Assembly (NCBI GenBank): GCA_965649825.1
Contig: OZ287702.1
Location: 310,001 to 374,000, forward strand
Direction: 5' to 3'
Origin: Penicillus capitatus
Lineage: Eukaryota; Chlorophyta
DNA length: 64,000 nt
Position numbers and translations under genes: made by a program. Position 1 is the stretch's first letter, and the number at the start of each line of letters is the position of its first letter. Below, piece by piece: positions 34,113-46,364 of this stretch. The notes beneath the pieces were generated by a model. That model was not told where the DNA came from and searched no databases. It saw nothing but the letters and a program-made list of their open reading frames with translations.

Positions 34113-35765
34113 CTAGGACTCCGCGACAACGGACTCGTTCGCCTCCCGCACGGGCATAACATCTGTCTTCTCTTGCTCGATTGGTGTTGTTTCGGATGGT
34201 GATAGCTGTTGAGTGGACGTCTCTTCTTCCTTGGCAACAAATCGCGCAAGGAATGCCTCGAGATCATCGATAGCGTCCTCCACCGTGTCATACTTCTTCA
34301 AAAGCGACACAGTGATGCCGATCGAAGGAGCCAAGACGCCCAGCAGCTGCAAGATGTAATGGTAGTTCCATACGGCCCATAGAGTGGAGAGAACACCCAG
34401 AGAGACCAAGACACGCGTCGAGGGCTGCTCAAGGGGTGCTAAGAGATCCAAGGCCTTGTCTGAAAAGATATCGATCGGTGTTGTGTCGTAATCAGCGATC
34501 TCTGCTATAGGCAGCTCCGCTTCTTTCCAAGCAGGGAAGCCACCTAACATCACAAAACTGTTGGGGCATTCTGCAGAGCACAAAGCTCTGGCCACTCGAC
34601 GTCCTTGATCTCCACTGTCTGCCAGAATCACAAAATTGGTGAAGCGCGTGGCCTAAACAGCCTCAGTCGCTTGTGTTGTGTTTGTGATGTCTCACTCTTT
34701 TGTGTCCAGCAATGTACGATGCTGTGACGTCCGCATCGAGATCTGGACTCAGTTTGAGTAACGTCTTCAGTTGAGGATCCATTCGGCAAAGGGGTACAGA
34801 GATCGCCTTGCCCGGTGCCTTTCGCCTGAGATTTGGTGCACCATCGCGTTGCTGCACGTCGTCCGATCGGATGTCGACCAACAAAGCCGGGGCATCCGAT
34901 TCCAAAAGCTCCAGCACTTTGACAGGGAGGATATCGCCGGAATAGCCCACAAATCTCGTTTGATAGTACGAAAAGCCAGCAATGCCCAACAGCGAAGCGA
35001 CGGCGATGAGCAGCGGCGTTCGGTACGTCGATACAAAGTCGATCGATTTCTGTACATATGGCTGTGCTGCATCGACGCTTTCCTTCACTTGTGGAGGAAT
35101 TGCATCAGCCACCTGCCAGAATAGACTCAGCTTTGGGTTGAAATTCGCTTATCATAGATCTTGGCCGACCTGGGACTGGAGTTCCTGCTCTATTCCTTCG
35201 AGTCTCTGCTGGACGGACTGAATCTTTGCTCCAATATCCTCGCCTAACAGCAACGATGAAGAAGAAACAGCGATGGAAGAGTGTTTTCACCCAAGGTCTC
35301 GATTCGCTTTTCGAGACCATCGATCGATATCTGGATCTCCGTTGACAAGCCATTCACCGCATCAGAGATGGTATTTGATGCCGTCTTCATTGTTTCCGCA
35401 GCATTCTCTGCTCAAAGCACGTCTGCACTTCTGATAGAATCCTCATGGGCACTATACCTGCTGTTCTATTGGAGAGTTCTTTGACAGTTTCTATTGTCTC
35501 AGTCGCTGATGCTGTGTCATTCGACAGTCCCTCTGTTGGCAATGGAGCAGTCGGTACCCCATCAAGTCCATCGCCCATGACATTCGCCGTCATCACATCT
35601 GCCGTCTGAGACACCGTTCCCTCGACGGGACTGGGTGGCGTTCCTTCAACACGGCTCCCTGTATCAAGGCTCTCTGCAAAGATCCTCCCCCGAGTTCTTG
35701 CGCGTCGTCGAATCGGCCCACCTAGTCAAACCGAAATCGTCACTCTTTGGCGTTCTACATTCCAT
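34113..35765 (-). CDS. CAS-like rhodanese membrane protein
   Basis: Resembles the plant thylakoid calcium-sensing receptor CAS. Exons: MECRTPKSDDF | ESLDTGSRVEG..KELSNRTA | ENAAETMKTASNTISDAV..RIETLG | EDIGAKIQSVQQRLEGIEQE | VADAIPPQVKESVDAAQPYV.. | ATRFTNFVILADSGDQG... A first membrane helix (PLLIAVASLLGIAGF) is followed by a rhodanese-like domain (ALLVDIRSDDVQQRDGAPNL; SFVMLGGFPAWKEAELPI). The usual catalytic Cys is not seen in the loop, as in CAS. A second hydrophobic region (TRVLVSLGVLSTLWAVW; ILQLLGVLAPSIGITVSLL) lies in the same place as the CAS C-terminal helices. The amphipathic helical N-terminal third is also CAS-like. No plastid transit peptide is visible at the proposed start. It ends with an acidic tail. 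Confidence 0.75.
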
Positions 35766-35877
35766 TTGACGCGCCTGAGCGAACTGGCGAGACGATCGGG
35801 GTCACTCCACGGCAGAGCATTGCAGAAGGGCGTGAATGCAAAGCAATGAAGCACATTATCTGTTCATCGTCTTCTTC

Positions 35878-38800
35878 ATGTCCACAGAGGGAAGACTCGT
35901 CATCCGACACCTCGTCCTGCACAATTTCAAATCGTATGCTGGAGAGCAATGCATTGGGCCGTTTCATAAAGTCTCGTCTCTGAATGCACGGTAAAGGTGT
36001 TGAGCGCGACGGTTGTATGTGTGTAGAGCTTCACTTCGGTGATCGGACCGAATGGGAGCGGCAAATCTAATGTGATCGACGCATTGCTCTTCGTTTTTGG
36101 CAAACGCGCTCGCAAAGTATGCCAAGTGGCCGACAAAGCGCGATGGCGTGATCACGAATGGCCGTTTCTGTCGCAGTTGCGTATGAATCGTCTGTCGGAA
36201 ATGATCCATGCTTCGGCAGAGCACAACGATAATCGCTTTGCCAAAGTGACTGTCCATTTCTGCACCATCCAGGACACAGATGTTGGACCAAATGCTCTTG
36301 CTCATGAGAAGATGGATTGAAGGAGTGTTGCTTTTAGGCAGAAGGTGATCATGAGGGTCATGTCGTGGTACCCGGCTCAGAATTCTCGGTGGCCCGTGTT
36401 GCTCATGCGAACAATCGATCCGAGTATCTGTTAAATGAAGGCGCCGTGCCTTTCTCTCGAATTGCAGATCTCTTAAAGAGCAAAGGGGTGGAACTGGATA
36501 ACAACCGTTTTCTGATTCTACAGGTTTCTTCAGAAATCATTAACATGATGTGACAGCCATCCACAAAGATACATGTGCGTTTGCGCAGGGCGAGGTCGAG
36601 TTGATTTCGCAGATGAAACCGAGAGGATCAGATCTGAGTGACACAGGACTGCTGGAGTACCTTGAGGAGATCATCGGCAGCGATAAGTATGTGGAGTCGA
36701 TCAAACAGCTGTCGGAGCAATTGGAAGCGGCGACCAGCGAAAGGGATACCATGGAACGGCGTATTCGATCTGTGGAACAAGAAGCAGATCAGTTGGCTCA
36801 GAGAAAAGGAGATGCAGAGAGATATCTGCAGCAGAAAGCCAACTGCATTCGACTGAAGATCCAGCGAAGCGCATATACCACTTTCCATCTGAAGGTCGCT
36901 GAAGCAGCATCGCCATTCATGTATGAAAATCTTTGCCGTTGCCTGCCAGCTGAAAACAGAAGATTTGAAAGAGAAGCTCGATGCCTTGCACAAAGAGATG
37001 GAACACTCTGTTCCACTGTCCGGAGAATTGCAGGACCAGATGGATCGTTGCAAAACAGAAAGCCTGTCGATGGAAAAGAAATGCAAACGACTGGGCAAAG
37101 TGCCGCAATGCCGAAATGCGTTTCGATGCATTGATCTCTCGTTTCAGGAGCTCGAGGTTCTGGGAAAGGAGGTCTCGGATGTCGAATGCGCATCTGTTCG
37201 TCTTCAAGCCAAGCAGAAGCATACCGAGACAGAGAAAGAGAAAGCTGCAACAAAGATGTGTTCCCTTCAAGAAGAGATTCAGGTCAGATGAGAAGGGATG
37301 CGTGGAGGGGTACACATGTCGCTTTAGGAAAGTGAACGAGGTGCCGAGGGAGCGCACGGAGAAATTGCAAAACTGCAGTCATCCATAGCTGCCATGACAA
37401 ATAACCTTCTCGCTCAAGAACAAGTGATGCATCTCTTAACACAGCGAGAGGAGCAGTTTGTGAATGAGGGTGGGCGGGGTGCTGTTTTCTTAGAGGTTCA
37501 AAGAGTTGCGTCAGCAGTTTGCTTCAGAGTTGGCAGAACTGGACAACGAATTGACCGAAGCAAAACTTGTTGCCGCTCCTTACCGTCAACAACTGGCAGA
37601 GATTGAAGGCGTCTTGAATGTGAAAAGAACAGAGAAGCAATTGCTGGCCGAGAAGGCACAGGGACCACAGAAAGAAGCCGATGAGATACAAACCAAGCTC
37701 GAAATCGGCGAAACCCGCCACCAGGAAAACCTCCGTGACATCCAGGAGAGAAAACAAGCAATTCTGCGAGACAAGTATTCATTCCCTATCAAAGAATGCA
37801 TGCATCCATCCATGTGATTATAAACGATGCACAGGAACTCGCTTCAAGATATGGAAAGAGCCATCCAGAGAGAAACAGAAAACATAGAGAAGCTCGAAGA
37901 GGAAACAGAACGTGCGACGGTGTCGTTGAACGAGGCCAAACGAAACACAATGTCTTTGCTGCATCAGAACGAAAAACTGAAGGTTCTGGCAGAGGCCAAG
38001 TCTTCCGGTGCCATTCCCGGAATTCATGGACGACTGGGTGATCTCGGATCTATCGATGTCCGCTACGACGAGGCCATTTCCAATTGCTCTGGTGCCCTCG
38101 ATTACATCGTGGTGGAATCTGTGGAAGACGCTGAGGCAGCTGGAGAACTGCTCAAACAGAAGAAGATGAGTCCATTGACATTCTTGATTCTGAACAAACA
38201 GACAGATTTGGTCAAGAAAATGCAGAGTGCATTTCAGACACCACAAGGGGCACAAAGACTGTTTGATCTGGTCAGGACCCAGGATGAGAGGATGAAAGTG
38301 GCCTTCTATTATGCACTACACGATACGCTTGTGACAGATACATTGGAGAACGCCACGAGAATTGCCTTCGGGGGGTCGGGGAGACGGTACACAATGGTGA
38401 CATTGAAAGGGGAGCTCCTCCGAGCCGTCGGCACCATGACAGGAGGTGGTGTCCCGCTGAAAGGAAAGATGCGATTAGGGGAGATGCTGGCCCATCCGAT
38501 GCTGAACCCTTCAGAAGCAGCCCAGATCGAAGAAGCAGCCGCCAATCACTTGCAAAACATACAAAAGGTCATTGTGCAGTGAACATTAGGAATTCTCACT
38601 CTCTGAGGTGTGACTGACGCCCAGGAGCTCGACGGGGCAAAGGACCGTTGTCGACAGTACACAGAACATTGTGAATTGCAGAAGAGGGAGTTGGAAATTG
38701 AAACTGTATCTCTGAGGAAGAAGGAGGTCGAAGCAGAGACCGAAGAAAGAGAAATCCACATCCTTAGGCAATCGCTACAGGAAAAGCAAGCGCGCTTACA

Positions 38801-40486
38801 GGTTGCAGTCTGATGATTGCTGTCACGTCATGTGGGAGATCATTGCGTGTGGTGAAGGTGTCAAGGGAAGATCGGCGCCAGTTACAGACAATTGAGAACG
38901 AGATGTCTAGACTGGAAAACGATCGGGCGGAGATTCAGTCCAAGGCATCGGAGCAGCTCGTTGCTGTCCAACAGATCGAGTCCAGAATTGAGAATGTTGG
39001 CAATGGATTGCTAAAGCAGCAGTCCAATCACATCGACAAGATGAAAACCGTCAGATCTTGTGTCTTGACTGTTTATTCACTGACAACTGGACGGACTGGA
39101 TGCAGGAAATCAGCAAGAATGAAGGTTTGATTGCTCAGTACGAATGGATCATACAGAATGCACCCATCAAGACAGAAGAGTTGAAAAAGAACGAGAAGGA
39201 GCTCATGAAGAAAGGTCAAGATCTTGAGCGACAGCTGCAATGTCAGCAAGATGAAATAGACGCCATACAACAGCAAGTCGCCCAACTGGAATCCAAAAGA
39301 GAAGAGGCGCTGCAAGTTTTCACAGCAGAGCAGGAACAGCTGAAGCAGTTTAAGAAACAAGTGAGAGAAGGGAGATGTGTTTCTGGCAGCTAAAGAGTGG
39401 TTGGATGCAGATGAATCAAAAGATGGCAGAGGTCTTGGCGCATCAAGAACGGGAAGAGATCCTCAAAGGGCAACTCGAGGAGACGGACAGTGCCTATAGA
39501 GATGAGATGCAGCTGATGCAGAGAAAAGAAACAGAACGGCAGCAACTGCAGCAGGAGTTCGCAGAATGCCTTCCAGGTGCCAGGCATGCATCATCCTTTC
39601 GTCCATAAGCTTTTGATGTGACAGATGACGAGATACCGGATTTTGTGGATGAGGAAGTGCAGCAACTCGACGTCCGATTGGTCGAACACCAGATCCACGA
39701 ACTCGATTCTGAACTTGCAAAGACTGACGTCAACTTGACATCTGTCTATCAGTACAGAGACAAAATGAAGGAGCTGCACGAAAAGGAGCAACAGCTCGAG
39801 ACCATTGTCCACAACCGAAACACCGTTCGCTGAATCTTTCCCTCTCGAGGCTGTTGCGGAACGGGTGTCTGCTGTCAGATCCTGAAGCAGTTCGAAGAGA
39901 CCAAAGAGAAGCGACTGACAGAATTCCTCGATGGATTCAATCAGATCAAGGGTCAACTGAAACGCGTCTATCGATCGATAACTAGAGGAGGCGATGCCGA
40001 TCTGGAACTGGTGGATTCTTTTGATCCCTTCTCAGAGGTTTCTATCTCGATCGGTCTACCTCCATCCGCATCTGGATGGTCATATGCTTAGGGAATTGAA
40101 TTCAGTGTCCGTCCTCCGAACAAGAGCTGGAAGAAGATTGCCAACCTCTCTGGAGGGGAGAAAACATTGAGCTCACTTTCTCTCATTTTTGCTTTGCATT
40201 ACTATCGTCCGACACCTCTCTATGTCATGGATGAGATCGATGCGGCACTAGGTATGTGGGATCTTGAGTTGAAGGGGAGAATCTGATGCTATGGTGTGCG
40301 TGTGCAGATTTTAGAAATGTAGCGATTACGGCGAACTATATTGCAGATCGGACCAAGAATGCACAGTTCATTGTGGTCTCATTACGCAGTCAGATGTTTG
40401 ATCGAGCTGAAAGCCTAGTGGGAATCTATAAACTGCAGGACTGTTCACACTCTGTCATGATCCAACCTGAACAGTACCAGACCTAA
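35878..40486 (+). CDS. SMC4: Condensin core subunit SMC4
   Basis: ATPase of the condensin complex that compacts mitotic chromosomes. The N-terminal head has [20 protein letters not shown] and Walker [20 protein letters not shown], then [20 protein letters not shown] and [15 protein letters not shown], an SMC4-type order. A long coiled coil is broken into many exons. The hinge is [20 protein letters not shown] with [11 protein letters not shown] at its end. A second coiled coil leads to the C-terminal head with the signature [20 protein letters not shown] and Walker [11 protein letters not shown], then DFRNV. More than ten introns, e.g. 35969-36030, 36117-36176, 36523-36587 and ~40251-40308. 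Start [11 protein letters not shown]; the divergent CAS-like gene starts 113 nt away. Some coiled-coil exon limits are approximate. Confidence 0.93.
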
Positions 40487-41339
40487 TGCTGAATCCCATC
40501 ATTGTAAAAGTCTGTCGCTCAGGGATTCACCTCCCCTTTAGCGAACGCCCTTCCACAAAAGAACACCTGATTTGTGTAAACGGGAGGAGGTGAATTAAGA
40601 ATGTTAGTTATCAAATGTCCTATTTAAGTGCCGAAACAGTGCATTTGACGATCAGAGTCGTTAAGTATTTGTGGTATGTGGTGTGATAGCCCTTCAGAAC
40701 GACGCAGGTGCGTGCATTCTAGGTCAGCCTTTGGCTTCTGCTATGAGAACCGATACGCTGTACGAGTTGCAAAATGTGGGATGCGGTTGGTTGACGACCA
40801 TCAGAAATTCATCCCTCCATCTCACAACGATTTTATATTGCACAAGTTGATTGCGTCACGGACACTGCACGCAAGTAGGTTTGTCCGAGAAGATCCAAAA
40901 AGATAGACATAAAAAAGATGTAAGGACGTTGGATAGAATGCGATGACGAGCACAACATCCAAAACATCTGAAACCAAAGCACACACGTCAACAAACATTT
41001 CCAAGCATCGCTGACGCTACTCAGAAACACAGTCTGTCGCTCATGAACGATTCTCGACGCGAAACGAAAAGGCTATATTCTTAACGATTGAATTTTGGAC
41101 TTCTTCCTACACGAATCCCTCCCCCTCGTCGAATCGATGCGTCTTGGTCTTGATCGCTGCAGGTTATTATGGCGTCCGACGTCCGTTCGAGAAAAATCTT
41201 CCCTTCATAAGTTCTCCTGATACTTCAGGAGTCCCGCAACAATCCAATGTCTTTATTCATACAAATCGCAAACCTACAGTATTCTTGACAGTGCAGTGTT
41301 GATGATGGATCATGCATTCCATATGCATTCACGCATAAA
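40487..41339. other. Intergenic, convergent genes; holds a hairpin
   Basis: Between SMC4 (+) and ATG4 (-). Besides the hairpin at 40525-40595 there is a 76-codon plus-strand frame without motifs and nothing else I can support. Confidence 0.5.
40525..40595. repeat. Inverted repeat / hairpin in the SMC4 3' region
   Basis: ATTCACCTCC (40525-40534) is perfectly complementary to GGAGGTGAAT (40586-40595), and the inner TTTA (40537-40540) can pair with TAAA (40577-40580) after small bulges. The structure would be a stem of about 16 pairs with a 36-nt loop, beginning 39 nt after the SMC4 stop. It could be a 3' UTR structure, a small RNA or the ends of a tiny transposon relic; nothing decides among these. 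Confidence 0.5.
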
Positions 41340-42979
41340 TCAAATCGTTCCAACGATTTCCCAATCGTCGCTGCATTCAGATTCCATCGCATCTGCCTCA
41401 GCTGGATCGATTTCGGTCGATGAGTCGTCCGAAACAGACAGATCTGCGATCTCTTTCAGAACGCCGTCCTCTATGAAGGACACAATTGGAGCGCCATTCG
41501 AATTCTCTTCCAATTTTCTCAGTCTTGCCATTAAATCTTCCAATTCGTCTAGAAAACAGATTTCGGTAGGGGACCGTCGTACGAAACGGAAGGCCACCAT
41601 GTGATCTGCAATAAAAACCAATGGAAAGGGACGTGATCAGAGAGGACAGAGGCATGTGTCTCAGAGGAACGCCTAAGTACGTCGTGACGTCCGTCGGATT
41701 CGAAGCCACCGGTTGTGGTCTGTGCGGATCCATGTACAGGAGATTGTCTTCCTGATAACCCACAAAGTACAAAGATGAGTTCGATCGTCCACCAATGAAC
41801 CCAATCGACTGTTTCCACGTCAAGATCTCTTTCAGTTGTCTCAAGTATCGTTCATCGATCTACACACAATCCCACGATATCCTTATCTGCACATCGATGT
41901 CGATCGACCTTGCTCATTCCTAGCACGAGGGGAATGAGTAAAACCAACCCTGAAAGATGCTTTCTTTCCTCTTCTGTATCGCTACCGGGAGAAGAATTCT
42001 TTTCCGAGGCTGCATCATCGGATTGCTCTTTGTGCTCTGGCTGCTGCGTATCGTCATCGTTTTGCGAGAAGATCTCTATAAATTCTTGGATTCTGTGAGC
42101 AGACCATGTTATAAGGCATGAGCAGTAGGGGCACCTGGTGGGCGTGAGATACGGTGCACCATCTGGGTGTGCAATGAGCTCTATGCGTAAACCAAAGGGT
42201 TGATGGACATTGCCGATTTCGGACAGAAGTCGGCAGACGAAACCCGGTCCCATCCAAGATCCAGGACCCACACTAAACCGTCAGCATCATCTCCACAGCA
42301 GATGGATGGGCAGCAGAGAGGACCCATATTTCATGGCAGCTTGACAGATATGATGAATACTAAATGCGTGTTCCGGAGAACCGTCATCCCAAAAGAGTGA
42401 GGCCACCGATATCAAATCTGCACTACTGACATGGCCATTATGGTTCTCCCTGTGCTGTGGCTCTTTGAGATGGTCAAGCAGTGCCTAAAGAAAACAGCAT
42501 GCATCCTAACGAGGCAGCATCTGTCTCTACCTGAGCCATCATCATCTGTCCACTCCTTATTGTACATCCCCATCCGACATCGCTCGTGCAAGTGCCCAAT
42601 CCTTCGGCTGAGAAGTTATACCGATAGGTGAAGCACATTAACGACTTGAAGTGTGCCGCTAAAGCAGCGTGCACCTAGAGGACACCTCCCTAATGTGCTG
42701 AACTCTCTCTTGAAGAATCGACTTTCTCCTCCAAGGTATCTTCCACTCTAGGAGCAGAGTTGCTGAAGCAGACACCCATCACCCAAACAGGCTCCGCTGT
42801 GAGTGTGGAACTGTTCTGGAAACGCGAAGGTGTCAGAGGCAGACCGTCTTGAAGCTTACGAGAAGGTAGTCGTGGAGTCGTCTCAGTCCAAACAGCTCGG
42901 CCATGAGCCACGCTTTTCTTTTTGTCGCGAGTACGAGTCGATGGCGTCTTCCGATTCGCAGAAGAACTTCAGCGTCCAT
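41340..42979 (-). CDS. ATG4: Autophagy cysteine protease ATG4
   Basis: Processes ATG8 and removes it from phosphatidylethanolamine. Exons on the minus strand: MDAEVLLRIGRRHRLVLATK, then NSSTLTAEPVWVMGVCFS, TAHFKSLMCFTYRYNF, TSDVGWGCTIRSGQMMMAQ (catalytic Cys in GWGC), ALLDHLKEPQ, GSWMGPGFVCRLLSEIGN, SGLVLLIPLVLGMSKVD, QSIGFIGGRSNSSLYFVGYQ and LLYMDPHRPQP (catalytic Asp and His). The C-terminus is acidic and ends SDDWEIVGTI, close to an LC3-interacting W/F-x-x-I/V motif. Introns are about 44-60 nt; all tested joints keep phase. An acidic insert precedes the LIPLVLG strand. Catalytic residues are all present, so the enzyme should be active. Confidence 0.92.
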
Positions 42980-43371
42980 CGCCGTGAGATAATCGACCGG
43001 ACTGCAATCCGAACGTCTTGTCATTGAAAGGAACTCCGATCGGCGGATCGCGACGATAACTCGACAGAGCATCCATCCATTGACAAGACGGCAGCGATCG
43101 GATGGCGATCGTCCGAGGGAAACGGCGCCCTGTGTCCTGTCGTGGAAGCTATCTGTTTACCTGGTCAGTCGAGTGCGATCGACGCCAGATGGCAATAATA
43201 CTAGATCCATGCCTCTTACATGAAGTGTTTTGCACGTAAATCTACGCAAGGGAAATGGGGCGATGCCCCTGTCGACCACAGTCGGCATTAAAACTAGATT
43301 ATTAATGAACAATTGAACAAGAAGAGACATGGAAGCTCTGAACAAGTAATTGCCATAGCAACTGTCGAATC
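42980..43371. other. Intergenic
   Basis: Between the ATG4 start and the stop of the next minus-strand gene; short frames only. Confidence 0.55.
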
Positions 43372-45561
43372 GTCAATGACATTCCGGATCAAATAGGGTC
43401 TCCAGATTCATGACAGTTGCGAGATTACAATCGGCTCTTCTGCAGATCGCGTCAAACGGCGTCCACGAAATCAAATTGCGAGAAGCACAGAGTGCATTCG
43501 CATCCAGAAGCGCCTAAGTGCAGAAGAACATAAACGCGGGAAAGATGAAAGATCATACAACCTCTGCCGCTTCCACGTGGCCATAAGCACAAGCAAGGTG
43601 CAATGGAGTATCGAGTTCGGTAGTTCTGGCATTAAGGTCTGCTCCCTCCTTGGCCAAACGCTGAAAGAAGAACGTAAGTTCGAAAGAAAAATTGAGATGC
43701 GGCGTTACGGAAATAATAGACGAACTGTTATAGTAGGCTGCTAGATGGATGGGGGTCATCTGATTCGATGTTGTGGCAGGGGATAACTCGGGATTGCTTT
43801 CCAACAGAACCTGCACAGCACCGCGTTCGAGTTAAAAATGGGAGGCTGCATGTGGTTTGGTCTACTGGCAGCGTCTTCATGCTGTTGTTTTGGGCGACAT
43901 AATGCAGAGCTGTGAATCCCTCGGCATCAGGAACGTTGACATCTTCACCTGCTTCCAACAGAATCTGCAAAGACATGTTTACGTTTCTAAAGACCGGGGA
44001 GCACATCTGAGGTACCTCTGCGACTTGATAGCTATCATATTCTGCTGCCAACGGGAGCAGACTCGTATTCTTTGGTGAACACCCTTCGTTGCAACGCAAG
44101 TAAAGCATGACCTCGGGGACTTTATCCTCGATGACGGCTTTGGCAATCATCTCATCCTGCCATGCACATTTTTTCAACGAGTTGCGTAGTCTCGTTGTGT
44201 GTGCTCACCTCAAACATCTCAGCGCATTCCAACTCTTCCTAGAGAGCAGCAACATCCAGGTCAGTAGAGTGAAACAACTGCATGGAGACTTTACAGATAA
44301 ACATCCATCTGACGTAGGGGCAATCTCCGAACCGACGGCGTCGTCTGGCTTCTTTTCAGGTTCTGGAGAAGGGGACGAAGAAGATAGCGGCGCAAAATCG
44401 TCGTTGCCAAAAATATCCATGCAGCATCCGAATAGTAATTCTTCATCCAATAGAACAGATTCAACACATCCACTTGGATTCTGAAGATCATCGATCTGAC
44501 ATGACACGGCCTATCGACAAGACAGTCACCCAATGTAGTGCGCACTTCATCTTGTATCCATTCTGTGTAATTGGAAACGGGTATGTACAGGGCCTCTTGA
44601 CTCTCATTACTATTGCATGGCTTGCTGATCTTGGCTTCGAAGCCGAAAATCAAATCAAATTTGTTCCAACCACTTCCTGTCCGATCCCTCAAATCTGTAC
44701 TCACCAGTACTCTCGCAATGCCCTTCTTCGGCATCTCTTCTGCCGACGGATCTGTACAAGAATCTCCCACATTCGTCATACACAAGTAGTCTTCCGGATC
44801 AAGGGGTGTTGTCTTCGACATGTTGCAATCCCCCGGCTCCTTGTTCTTCACACTTTTGATTTCGAGATCACTCTTTTCATCTTCATAGCTTGTCTCTTTC
44901 CAGAAAATAACTTCGAGATTGTCCTCCAGCTTGTGTTGCGTCTCAGGCTGGGCAAGGTTGGGGGTTTCGATACTCATGGCTTCCACAAGATGTATCAAGA
45001 TCAAGGCAACGTCGTTCTCCTTGGACGTTGGACTTTGTTGCCAGTTATGCGGCCGTATATCAGCGATGCACGATTTCTACAGAGCCATGTCTGAGGGCAC
45101 AGAATCTAAGCGTTTGATGTTTACTGGATTCTTGTTTCCTTCATCACGTGTTCCACATCTGACCACGATATCACTCTTTTCAAAGTCTTGACCAAGTCGC
45201 TCAAGGCAGTACTGCGCTGTGAGTACCATCTCGTGGTGCACCAGAACGCCATTGCATAAAAACTCTCCGTTATGGCATATGTGCAACGTACACAGATAGC
45301 CAAATCGATCCGGTCCAGTCCCATGCTCCTATACATTTAGACGGGTAACATACACGCGCACGCTCAATATGTCCCACCCTGTTGCTAAGGGTATGGGTAT
45401 CCGATTGCTTTGCCGCTAAAGCCAACCAGACATGCGTTGACTCGATAGGGATAGAGATTTTCGTAAAAGATTGACGCACCTGTCGACCTGTCCGTTTGAC
45501 AACGGTTGGTCAAACAGAATGTTGACACCAGGACGAGAAGAAGAAGAGTTCTCAACGTCAT
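43372..45561 (-). CDS. Signal peptide + degenerate trypsin-like domain + ankyrin repeats
   Basis: The first exon encodes a clear signal peptide (MTLRTLLLLVLVSTFCLTN). Next comes an S1A-like fold: FLCNGVLVHHEMVLTAQYCL (where trypsins have TAAHC, so the catalytic His is Tyr), VVRCGTRDE, ENDVALILIHL (catalytic Asp retained) and YIPVSNYTEWIQDE, the usual C-terminal helix. The GDSGG serine loop is not recognisable (GDSCTDPSAEEM). A 50-nt intron after WIQDE leads to an acidic Ser/Pro linker (PLSSSSPSPEPEKKPDD) and then ankyrin repeats (PLAAEYDSYQVAE; GFTALHYVAQNNS; MTPIHLAAYYNSS; DTPLHLACAYGHVEAAE), ending FDPECH at 43372. About nine short introns keep frame. Probably a secreted or lumenal pseudoprotease; ankyrin repeats in such a protein are rare. 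Two fused gene models are the alternative. Confidence 0.68.
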
Positions 45562-46364
45562 GCGTAGTACCTGACCAGGACCAGTTCACGAGGCAGCTGT
45601 TTGAGTCCAAACGAAGTAATTCGCGTTTGCAAGTCCGCTTGCCGAAATCGCGTTATCATTGGTCATGTTCGCCAACCGCCTCCAATTTGGGTGGTATTCT
45701 GTTTGGCTTTCTCGGATCAGATAATACGCAACGGCCATTCTTTGCCGCTTTTTGCGTCAGATTCCAAATCTGTACGCGGCCATAGCGATAGAGCAGCACT
45801 GGAAATAGGAATGCAACTGGTGACACAGGCTCATTGTATGTTCTTCACTGCTTCCTTGCGGCGACACAGGCTAACTGTATATTCTTCACTGCTTCTTGGC
45901 ATGCGGCATAAGCCGAAGAGAGTAAATGTGCGGTGAGGTACAAACATCTGGACGTCCCACAACGACATCCCAATTCTACTGAGGGAGGGGTGTGGACCCG
46001 AGCAGTATCGTGCCGTGCTGCCGAATGGATGGCGGTTTTCTCAGGGCAAGTACAGCAGGTGTGTCCACTGAACCAAGCGACGTCGACACGTCTTCGAGTG
46101 GCGCTGCGTCTGGAAAGAAAGACGTTCGTTCGGCAAACTGTCGAGGTGAATAGAGCTATGTCAAACAGACAAGCCTGGCAAAACGACAGTCCGTCTGTCT
46201 ATCTGTCTCATGGGTCCTTTTGCGAATGCTCTCAGATGTTCTCCGAGGCATAGGAGATCTGGCATGCATTTCTGACGATGCACGTGCGTCGTTCCCAAGG
46301 TAGTGCCGATAGCCGCGCAATGCGCCGACAAGTGGAGTGGCGATAAACGTTTACCGCCGTTCAT
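45562..46364. other. Unresolved region
   Basis: Plus-strand frame 45933-46253 (106 codons, contains TEGGVWTRAVSCRAAEWMAV) and a shorter overlapping one (GPEQYRAVLPNGWRF) look partly coding but have no recognisable family or clean splice signals. The opposite strand also carries open frames. Confidence 0.35.

Noticed and set aside
36628-37357. Long minus-strand frames opposite SMC4
   Set aside because: Shadows of the Glu/Gln/Lys-rich coiled-coil codons; no independent evidence.
44474-45094. 206-codon plus-strand frame
   Set aside because: Antisense to the trypsin-like exons, whose conserved motifs (NDVALIL, SNYTEWI) fix the minus strand as coding.
45330-45354. A 25-nt intron in the protease-ankyrin gene
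   Set aside because: A 49-nt intron using an upstream donor has the same phase and typical size.
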